Shown in pieces: positions 36,643 to 47,900 of a stretch of 64,000 nucleotides of DNA (position 1 is its first letter; every line of letters starts with the position of its first letter). Source of the stretch: Astropecten irregularis. Taxonomy: Eukaryota > Echinodermata > Asteroidea > Paxillosida > Astropectinidae. The notes below the pieces were generated by a model. It saw only the letters and a list, made by a program, of their open reading frames with translations. It searched no databases and had not been told where the DNA came from. The translations under genes and the position numbers were made by a program. The stretch is taken from NCBI GenBank assembly GCA_963971285.1, contig OZ020262.1:9740745-9804744 (forward strand), written 5' to 3'.

Positions 36643-37296
36643 GTTTAAAGTCACTAAGTAAAATACTGCCCTACAAACATCCAAAACGCAGCCCTTTACT
36701 TCGAGGGCCTTAAGCCTTCTATTGTGCACTCTACAAAAAAATGGCGTATTAAATTTGAATAAACTTGAATACCAAATGGTGGCACCACTCAAACAGACTT
36801 CTCAAAATACAATTAGATTTTTGTCTAGAATACTAAATACAACCAATAATAACAACAGTACTATAATGATAAATCATTTTTTATAGCGGATAATACAATC
36901 AACGTATGAGGTCATCTGCGCCTTTATAACTAAAACAAATGCAAATCACGATCTAATTAAATTAGTACCAAAATGTTTTACAGATAAATACATAATACAA
37001 AATATATTTCTTTGTAAAAGGAAGAAAAAAAATACTGGAATGAACATTTTGCACATCACTTGAAGACCTGATTGGCTTAATTGGTTCTGTCGAATACTTT
37101 GTTTGGAAACAATTCTGACATTGTTCCCTTTGCTCATGATTAAAAAAAAGTTCAATGGGAACACGGTTTTATAAATGACAGCTCGACTGCCTAATAATAC
37201 AACACAATGGAATATTTCGAGTATTAGCAGAAGTCTTGATCCACGACTATGTTATTACTCGAACGTACGAACCGATTATAGGTAAGCAGTAGCTTG

Positions 37297-37490
37297 TTGC
37301 CCCTGGTCATTCACTTGCTGGCCCCTAAACATTACCTTGGTGCCCCTGGTCATTGCCTTAGTGCCCCTGGTCATTGCCTTGCTGGCCCCTAGACATTACC
37401 TTGGTGCCCCTGGTCATTGCCTTAGTGCCCCTGGTCATTGCCTTGCTGGCCCCTAGACATTACCTTGGTGCCCCTGGTCATTGCCACGGT
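37297..37490 (+). repeat. 21-bp minisatellite, locus 3
   Basis: Same GTGCCCCTGGTCATTGCCTTG unit as at 1137, alternating with GCTGGCCCCTAGACATTACCT variants, giving a three-unit higher-order pattern. Confidence 0.9.
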
Positions 37491-37689
37491 ACCCTCATTG
37501 AGCTTTTTAGCCAATTTCTGTGTTAATAAGCAGAGGACCAGTCAATATAGAATACATAACATAATGAGAATTTGGTGGGTAACCAGTAGCAATATCATTC
37601 ACATTAATGGAGCCATCATATTTGATATAGAAGGAAACTACAGTAGTGTACAATGTCAAAGTTCTATGGAATTTTTTTTAACTACCCAT

Positions 37690-37895
37690 ATATAAATACA
37701 AGTAATAAACAATACAAGTACTATGGACAGCTGCAAACTGCTCATCAGCCAAAATAATGACCTGAAATTTATAAAATGCTTGGAGTTAGGAGGGCCTGAC
37801 GATGCCTTTCGATCCTAGCAGGGTCTTTATCGAAGGCTAAATTTTAGATTCTGCTAGGATCGAAATGCGTCAGGCCCTCCTAACTCGAAGCCTAC
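37690..37895. repeat. Dispersed palindromic repeat (GGAGTTAGGAGG family), complete
   Basis: ACAAGTA...CTGCTCATCAGCC lead, then GGAGTTAGGAGGGCCTGACG, GATCCTAGCAGGGTC and the closing CGTCAGGCCCTCCTAACTC arm. Confidence 0.75.
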
Positions 37896-38831
37896 CCATA
37901 TATCAGTGTAAAAGAAAAATAGAAATCTACAACTAAAAAACTACAAATCAGTACATCAAAATTTGAAAGACAGTGACATTTCCACCAGAAATAACATCTA
38001 AAAAATGGAATGCATGATAAATTCAATACATAAATGATTTTAAAAACTACTGATATAATAGAAAATAAATATGAGTTTTTATACTGGAATAATTTTTTTC
38101 AATGCTTTGATATAAGGTCGGTATAAAAATAATTTACTTCAAATCTCTGTACCTTTATAAGGGCATCAACGATGACACATTGTTCTTTGCATAATTAACG
38201 AGGCACCTTAATTATTCTCAAATTTCCCCTCAATTCTGATCTTACTCATGACAACTGCAAATGTCATATCAAGACAAATAACCTAAAAAAGCCAATATTC
38301 TAACATTTATCTGCGCAATTCCCGAGACATTTATGCCCTTGACACATTTCTTGGTCTTAAAGAGGATATGCCGCGCCAGAGTTACATTTTTTTTAAACAT
38401 GCATCAATACAAGCGGACATACCAGAAAACACAGCTGCGAAGTTCTGGAATGCGAGGAAATATGTTAAAAATGTTTATTTTCACGACCCTATCTCATCGC
38501 CTACTCGGAGCAAAAGCTAAACAAAAGCCGTCAGGTACGGAGAGTTAAGCCCAAGAATCGTGGCGTATTAGAACGGAGTTGTTTAGCCGACTAATTTTTG
38601 TTTCTATTTGTAGACTTCTGTCTCGGGAAAAGATTGTGCATCCTGCAATCCATAAAGCAGGCCAGAGAATGCGTACATTTTTTCCTTATCCTGCCATGAT
38701 GCGTTTGTGTATCTTAGTTTCTTGAAGCCACGATATCAACAAGATCAACTATTAAAATTCTATCACCACCACTACCAAGTTGCAAGTGACAAGCTAGTGA
38801 CCGCGAAAGAAGACGAAAAAGATGTTTATGG

Positions 38832-38837
38832 TTTATT
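38832..38837 (-). promoter_or_regulatory. Poly(A) signal of Na+/H+ exchanger
   Basis: Reverse-strand AATAAA about 120 bases past the stop codon of the exchanger; other candidates lie farther on. Confidence 0.5.
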
Positions 38838-38956
38838 TAACCGTAAGTAAGCTTCATAGAGCTGGTCAAGCACATGGATGTATTTTTGACCGTCTTTCTT
38901 TAGTACCAAGAAGTTGATGTTAGTATTAAACAGGCTGCATTCTCGAGGAATCTGGT

Positions 38957-41900
38957 CTACAATTTGGATTCAACATCCTCCCCATTGATCTCCACCTTAA
39001 CAACCTTATCATTCTCCTTTTCATCGATGCCCTGGATCACGATTCCACCATCGTCACTATCGAGATCTCCGTTCTTCCTCGAGTCGCCAGCTGCCTTCAT
39101 CTCAATACCTCCGTCGTCATCGATGCCCCGGATCACAATCCCACCCTCCTCATCATCTGAACCTCTCTTCCTCCTCTCCGAATCGTCGCCTGCTTCTATC
39201 TCGATCCTCTCCTCCTCCTGGATCATCTTGTTCCTGGTGCTGGCCCGTTTGATCTCGTTGAAGGCGTGCTTCCATTTGCCCAGGGCCGTCATGTTGCTGA
39301 TTCTCTCTCTGGTCAGGCTGTGTTCCTGGGATCGTTGAGTCATCAGCAAGGGTAGATCGTGGTAGTCATCCTTCAGGAGGTTCTTGTCGTACCTCTTGTG
39401 GAGCTGTGTGGGAAAAGACAACACCAAATTTGTTTCTTTAGCCAAATGCAACTTGTACAAGTAATAAACTCCTGCAAACTGCTCATCGGCCAAAATAATG
39501 ACCTGAAATTTATAAAAATGCTTGGAGTTAGGAGGGCCTAGCTAGGGTTTTGATCCTAGCTGGATCTTTCTCGAAGGTTAAATGACAAGAGGACAAGTAT
39601 GAGATGAGAGGATCGGGACAAAAGGGGGTCTTTGCAACTTGCTAAACAAGTATGTCCTCCTCAGACTGGAACAGATTATTATTTCTTATCCGAACTACAT
39701 CACCACATTCAAAGCTCAGGTCCGGCAGACCATGTGATCAACTTTCAGCCAATCAGAATCCAGAGACCAACCTGGTATAAAAGCCTGGTTTGATTGACTC
39801 ACCGCATCACTGGGATTCTGCCTCAGGATACCAGCTATGTCGGCCGGTGTGGTCTTATCACTGATGGCCGTGTATTCTCCGTCTTGGGTCTTCTTGAAAG
39901 GCTTGAAAGGACGTCTCCGCTTGACAGTCTCAAAGTAGGAGTCGCCCGCTGCTGAGGCTGAAGAAAAAAATCATAATTTTAACATATTTTTTAACCGAAC
40001 CTGATCTTCACCACTTTAAATCTTTCCGATTGAAAGAAGACTTGAGCGGGATTCGAACCAGTGACCTCCGGAATACTGTCTACCAACTGAGCTATCCAGC
40101 CCTACATTGGTGGTGTCCCTAATAGTCAATTATCTTTGTTCGTTTGACAGTCAGAAGCCACGAAACCACACACATACCATCTTTTAACTTTCATGAGGGC
40201 GACTATGATACTGATATGATGATATGATGAACTGTTATGAACTGTTTACTCTTCCAGACATGATGAAACATGTATACCACTCTGGGTTCGATTTCACGAA
40301 GCCCTACGATCGATTGTAACTCGAGTTAGAAAGGATAACCAATTGTATCCTACGACTTCCACGTGGTCCTGCAATGTATCATGAGTCCTACGATTGATAG
40401 TTAGCTACGATGAATTTGCGGGTGAAATGGACCCATGGCCTTCCGCAGTTCAACTGTGAAAGAACAAAGCACTGCAGTTGCTTCAACCGGGATTCCAACC
40501 AACCAAGATTCGTCTACTTTACCTTTATGTAAGAGCTGTTTGACGTCGTTGAAGCTCGACTTGCGACTCTCCTCTCCTTTACAAACTTTAAAGATGTGGT
40601 TATGATGATCACTGTCAGAAATAAAACACAGACACATTTAGAGGGTCAACCGTTGTTTACTACAGTTGCATCAAAGTTGGTACTGAGAGGCATCACTACA
40701 ACTCTCTATCATCTACTAGTCAGCACTTTTATAAATAACAACAGAGCAAGCAGTTGACAATGTCAAATTAAAAACTACCACTACCAACATAGGGCTGGGT
40801 AGCTCAGTTTGTAAGAGTGCCGGTACGGTATTCCGGCGGTCGCTGGTTCGAATCCCGCACCAGTCAATTGTTCTTTGTTCACTTTTCAATGACTTGAAAT
40901 TAAAAACTACTTTGAAAACTTGCAATTTCACAAGAACTAGATTTCACATCCATGGTGTTACCATGGTGTTAGTTACCATGGTGTTAGTTACCATGGTGTT
41001 ACCATGGTGTTACCACAGAAACCTTCCTGCTGACTATTAATTCCAAGGAGGATTTCAAACTCACTGGTTGGTGATTTTCTCGAACGTCTTCATGACGTTG
41101 TCCTCCCAGCTGGTGGGCTCTCGCTGTAAAAATCTCTTCATGAACGTGTTGTCCAAATGCTCCAACCACATCTGCCAAAAAGTTACGAAAACATTTTCTT
41201 TTAAAAAATAAACAATGTTTTTGATCTTACCCCGAAATCAAAACTCGATCTTTGTTTGACTAATTTCTAAATAAATATAGCATTTCAGGCGGAAATATGT
41301 TATCGGAATGTTTCTACCACCACCATCTTCATATCCTGAAAGTTATATGTAAATCTGTAAACATGTCTGTTTGGTTAGTTACCCATCCTGTGCCGTACCT
41401 TTAATCTTAAATCTAAGGTTATGTTTTTCAAGACATGTTTGAATTGGCTCATTGTTTGGTGTTAAAATCGCAATTCGCTCAAGATTATTGGAAGCCCATT
41501 ATCTTCGATGGCATGTCTTATGAATGAGTTTCTATTCTGACAAATGAATCATGTGACTTTGGGCTGCACTGTGTAGCGCCCTCACAGTCCAGGACTGGAC
41601 GTGCTGTACTTCTGAGGTCACAGATGGGTCAAAGGACAAACATGCTGTCCCGTGTTTGGATGACTTACCCTCATGGAGTTACGACCCCAATGTCCGACAA
41701 TCTCCTCCACTCCTGCCATTGTATAGTCCAAAACCTGCACAAAACAACAACAGAACAACAATAAGAACAAAACAACAACAACAACAACTCTCTCTCCTGA
41801 GGACGGCCAGAGGAAACTGACCCAAACGTTGAGATATTTACTCTCACCGGTCCTTCTCAGGACCACACACCTTCCATGAAGACATGGTGTCTCCGAAGCC

Positions 41901-44900
41901 TTACTTAGTTCTAACAACAACAACAACAATAACAGCAATAACATCAGCAGCAAATGTGATCCAAATTTCACTGAACTTTTGGCGGGAAAATTTGAGAAAT
42001 CATTCTGCAATGAGGAACAACTAAAGAGTTACTCTGGTCCAATTACTTACAGTTTGATGAATGGATATGGCAACGCTACACTCCTCCTTAGCGGATCGTT
42101 TGATTCTAAACAGCTTCACAAGTGGCTTGATGGTAATACCCTGTCATATATATATATATATATATCAAACAAAGGACCTTTGTCAATTATTAACAAAAAC
42201 AAATGTTTACAGACTAAAAACATCAGTTTCTATGGCAACCAAATATCATGAAGCATTTCATACGTAGACTTCACCCAAGAAACCAGAAAACAAAAAAATT
42301 GATTCAAGAACGGTGTCAGTCCCAACTTTTGTTTGATCGAGTTAAGCATCATCAAGCATCTCCCATAGCAACCAAACATTGTGAGACATTTCTTACCTGG
42401 AGAAACACAGTTACGATGATAACGACCAACGTAGTCGTCACCAGCACGTTACGAGCCGGGACATTGTCGGTGCTTAGAGTGGCAACCAATGAGAAGGCTA
42501 CAGCTCCTCGTAAACCTCCGTAACTCTGAAAAAAGAGAATGGTGCAGATAAAATAAAAATATGCGTACCCTGCGCCTTATATTACACCTGGGATAGATTT
42601 CACCAAACTCATCGTAACTTACTATCAATCGTAGGACTTATGACACATTGCAGCCCCACATACAAGTTGTAGGATACAATGGGTTATCCTTCGTAAACTC
42701 GAGTTACGATCCATCGTAGGACCTTGAGAAATCAACACCATGTTCAGGATCTGGTGCGAAATACTACATCTAACCTGAAGTCTTTCATTGAAAAGTGAAC
42801 AAAGACAAATTGACTGGAGCGGGATTCGAACCGGCGACCTCCTGAATACCGTACAGGCGCTCTACCAACTGAGCCATCCAGCCCTACGTTGGTGGTGACC
42901 CCAATAGTCAATGATCTTTGTAAATGAAAAAAAATGAAAAGGTCAGGAATTTACCATTATGAATTGTTCCTCCTTGTTGATCTTACAGATACGAAACTTG
43001 TTGACGATGAACGTAATCAGAACAACTCCTGAAAAATAATAAAAAATATCAAAATAAAAATTTGAATGGAAAAACCAAAAACAGTCTTCAGATTCCCCAA
43101 GAGTTTTATTGTCAAAGAGAAGGTTTTATACCATAATCAGAACGTAATCAGAACAACTCCTAAAAATAATAAAAAATATCAAAATAAAAATTTGAATGGA
43201 AAAACCAAAAACAGTCTTCAGATTCCCCAAGAGTTTTATTGTCAAAGAGAAGGTTTTATACCGTAATCAGAACGTAATCAGAACAACTCCTAAAAATAAT
43301 AAAAAATACCAAAATAAAAATTTGAATGCAAAAACCAAAAACAGTCTTCAGATTCCCCAAGAGTTCTACCGTAAAAGAGAAGGTTTTTATACCGAAGGCC
43401 CTGTAGATGAAAATGAAGATCAGAGTGAAGAGGATGAATCCCGTGTTCCAGTCATGTCTCTCCGCCCATAATGTCTGGCCGAGCTGTAGGAATATTAAGG
43501 ACTCGGTGGTGGTCCTGGTGAATCCAATAAGAAAACAATTTTAAGAAATGCATTTGTGTAACATTCTTACGTTAGTGGTATCACAACCATTCCTGGTCAT
43601 TGGGCCCATTTACATTCCTGAAACCATCTCAGCTCCCTGGGGAGTATACAGCCCGCAGCTGCCTGCAAAGCGCGCAGGGCTAATCAAACAAACAAAGCCA
43701 TCTCTAACCCTTGCAGGTACCCATTTACACCTGGGTGAAGAGGAGCAATATGTGACAAAGCGTCTTGCCCAAGGACGCAACACCACTAACCCATGGCTGG
43801 ATTCGAACCGACAAAATCTGTAGATTGACCACAAGACCTTGAGTACAACACCCCAGACCACTAGGCCACAGCACCCCATTTATGCATCACATTTGATTGT
43901 TGTTAAATGTACAAAAACTCCAAGGAGATACAGCTATTCAGTCTTAGAACCAAAGGACTACTCGAAGTTTGGATGAGTTTAGCTTAAGGGAATCTCTAAA
44001 AAAAAATACAGCGGTTCTCACATAGAACCAGAGGTCTACTCAATGTTTGGACTGGTATACCATTGCAGTAACACCATGTAGGGAATCTCTAAGGAGATAC
44101 AGGTTTGCTCAATGTTTAGCGAGCCCTAAGTCGACCAATTTGCATATACTCACGAGAGCATCTTAGTGAAGTAGGTTACCGTGGTACTAGACTTCCTGGA
44201 GATGTTCGCAAATGCGTACTGAACTTGGGCAAGACCACAACAGATGATGCTGCAACAAAACCACACAAACAAACTTCAGGACAAACTCAAAAGCAAACAA
44301 ATGATTCCCATGGACTCTAATTGCAAGCTTCAAGTATAAGGGCTGGAAACTTCAATACTAGTTGGGCACAGCAACTGGAAAGCAAGGCCAGGCCTGGGCA
44401 TTTTGCCCGAGGTCTTGGGCTTCTACAATCCCCAGCTTCGGGCTGTGTCCTGCTGTGTCCTGGATCATGGTTGAAAAGCCTGGCCAGGCCTGGGCTTTGC
44501 CTGGGGGCTTGGACTTCTATAATCCCTAACCTTTCAACTTCTAGCCCCTGCTGTGTCCCTGATCGTTACCATATTGACCTGATTGACAGAGTGAGTCCAC
44601 ATTGATCATGGACAGTATCTAGAAGCCAGGCTTGATTGATTTCAAGCAGCTCTATTGCAGTGAAGATCAGGGCTGACAAGGGGAGGATTTCAGGCCTGAA
44701 GGCCCAGGCCTGGCCTGGCTTATCTGTGGCTGGGCCAACCAAGAACTAATAAGTTTCTCTCCAAAACTGATGAACGTTACTTTCCTCACCTGATAATGCC
44801 TGAGAAGTGGAACAGCTCAGCAACGAGATATGACAAGTAGGCCATTCCAAGCAATGCCAAAGGCTCCACCACTGCAAGACACAAGATAAAATCAGAGCCT

Positions 44901-47900
44901 TCGATATTAAAGACCCTGCTAGGATCGAAATGCGTCAGGCCCTCCTAACTCCAAGCAAGATAAAATCAGAATACAAATACTCCAATGATGTCTCTTGTTG
45001 TGGTATCCTGAGATACATGAGTAATTAGCATTAAACACAACAATTAAAACATTCTATTTTCTCACTTTGACAAAGGAAAATTAGGCTCGCTTTGTGCAAA
45101 TTTGCAATAAGTGCGAGCCAGGCTTTACGCCAGCTATGTATTCATTTTATCACAACTCACCTCTGACGTGCTTGGTGTACTTGGTGAGAAATGCCGTCAA
45201 AAGACCGATGATTAAACCGATAAAAGCGCCCCCTAAGCTCACCGTGAAAAATGACAGGAACCCAAGAGCGATCTACAAGAAAAACAATTCACACAATTTT
45301 ATGAAATGTCTTCAAAACTGGAATATTTTTGAGACTGAAATTAAATTGTGGGTGAGTCAGGGAGTCAGGTTGGCGTAGCGGTTCTTTCCTCGCCTTTCAC
45401 CTCTGGCGGACCGGGTTCAAGTCCGGCTTGGTCCACAAGTGGATTGGGTTTTCACTCCCTACCTGATTCTGTGGGTTTTACCCAGAATATTACTTTGGGG
45501 TTTTCCTCCCACCTCTAAAACTGTATCTTCTTCTCATCATCTTTCCATAACAGGTTTCATCAGGCTTTCAAGCTACAGTGCCTAGGGCACTTTTGAGGAA
45601 TCCTTGGTTTCATTACAAGAAATAAATACTTATAACAATAATAATAATGAAGTTCTTTGTTTACCTGACTAGCTGGAATTGTTTCCAATGTTAAGAAGCT
45701 ATTCATCATATTGTAGAGAACTACCGTCACCGCATCTACAGAAGATACAACACAAATTATGCTAAGCGACTCAAAAAGTTGCTTATTAAGTTTAAAAACT
45801 AAATACTTAAAATAACTATTCATCAAACTGTATTCATTTTTTCTGCTCAGCCCATGCTGTCATATGCATTCAAAATAAAAAGTCCTTGCTTAGCATAGCA
45901 AGAAAGACAACTCTCCCATGAAATACGCTAACCATAAGCAAAATGTCTGCTATCGTAAGCAAAGAATTTTTGCTTACAGTAACGGATTCCATAAAATTAT
46001 CCTGGTAGTTATGATTATGATAAGTTATAGGAATCATCATTTTATTCAATTAAATTATATATATTTCTCGAATATGGAATTTTCACTCACCGTTAAGGAG
46101 CGACTCCCCAAAAACCAAAAAGTACAGGACGTGATTGACGTGTATTTCTTGGAAGATTGCCAAAACGGCGACGGGATCGACGGCCGAGATGAGTGAACTG
46201 AAGATGAGGCATTCAATAAAGGTGATGGTGAACGTGTCGCCATAGGCACCAGTGAACGAGATACCATATAACGTCAGACCTGTCAACGGGAAAGATCCAA
46301 ATACACAGACTAGTAGTGTGATCTGCACAGTGCTTCTGGTAGGATTCGAACCACGCGCACACTAAGTGCTGGGATTTTTATCCGGTTATAGGTTAACCGA
46401 CTCGGATTTAATCATTCGGTTACAAATTGGATAGATTCAAATACACAGACTAGACGTGCTTCTGGTAGGATTCGAACCACTTGCATCAATCTAGTTAGGA
46501 CTAATAACCCTATCCTATGGTACACCAGGTGGGATTCTAACCAAATACATGAATAAAGCAGAGACCGATAACATGATCCATACAGACCCCGTGGTGGGAT
46601 CTGAACCAGTCTCTCCGATCAGTTAAGGACTCACAACTGTAAAGTGCACCTGTGATGGGATTCAAACCTAGTACCACAGACAAGAAATATAACTTTCCAA
46701 AATTTGTAACTTTTGGTTCAAAATGTTATGATTAACAATGTGAAATTGGTCATAACTTACCGATGAGGAAAGTATTAATCAAAGTTCCCTGAAACAAAAA
46801 AACGAGACATAATATAGTTTGAAATTGATCAAATTCGTTCTGTAACACTTTCCTATTGTCTTTCCGGATTAAAATAATTAATTTTAAGAGTATAAACTCT
46901 AATTTGAGGTTGTATAGATGAATTTTATTACGTTCCCAAAAATTTGAAGCACTGAAAAACTTCAACTTTTCATCCGAATAAAAAAATCTTTACCATGTCA
47001 TGCGGACGACCCGACAGACGGACAGATGGACAGACGGACGGATATCGGTATTAGACTCGCACTGCTTCACAGCAGCTCGCCAAAAATTATTTCAAATAGC
47101 TCTTTGATATTGACTTACCATCACGGCAAACATGAGGATGGATGCCAGGTTATCAAGAAATGTCCGATCATGGAGAGAGTACGCTGACTCCAAAATAATC
47201 CTTCAAAGAAAAAAAGTATCCAAACTTTGGTTTGTGAACGGCCTATGCATTGGAGGTGTAGTTCTTTTAGAAAACAACGCTCGAGCAGGGTTACTCCTTG
47301 CAAAACTCCTCCCATTGGTCAAAGGTATTTTGGTGTCGAATGAAACTGTTGACCCCCTTTGGGAAAATGTGACGGGGCAGCAAGGTAATGGACCTTTCCA
47401 GCTTTGCTCTTTTGCCCCGAACACATGTGTGTTTTACATGTGACCGAGTTTGACCGAGGCTTTCATGGTCACCTGATTAAAAGGCATTCTCCAATTGGTC
47501 AATGCGCACAATTTGATTGACAGGCCGGAAGGGTCCATAACCACGGGCAATGCTGACCAGGGGTACCCCGAACTCTGAGAAGTTCACGCTCCAAGAAAAA
47601 TCTTAATGCTTTTGCGACAATTTTGAAAGGGACGTCATGCCATTAAAACACAGGGATGTGAGTTGCCACAAAAAAATCTGAAAACACCAAGGAACTTAAA
47701 GCTGAAATTTAAAAGTTCCTATACTTTTGTACAGATCGCAGGTGTAAGCACTAAGCTGAAATTCAGAGTAAAAATCTGAACCGAAAAAATCTGAAATCAG
47801 ATTTAAATTTGAAGTCTCACATCCCTGAAAAAAACAACAACATCAAACGCTGAGTGAAAAGAATAGGAAAGCCTAGAGCAATGAAATAGGCAACTTACGG

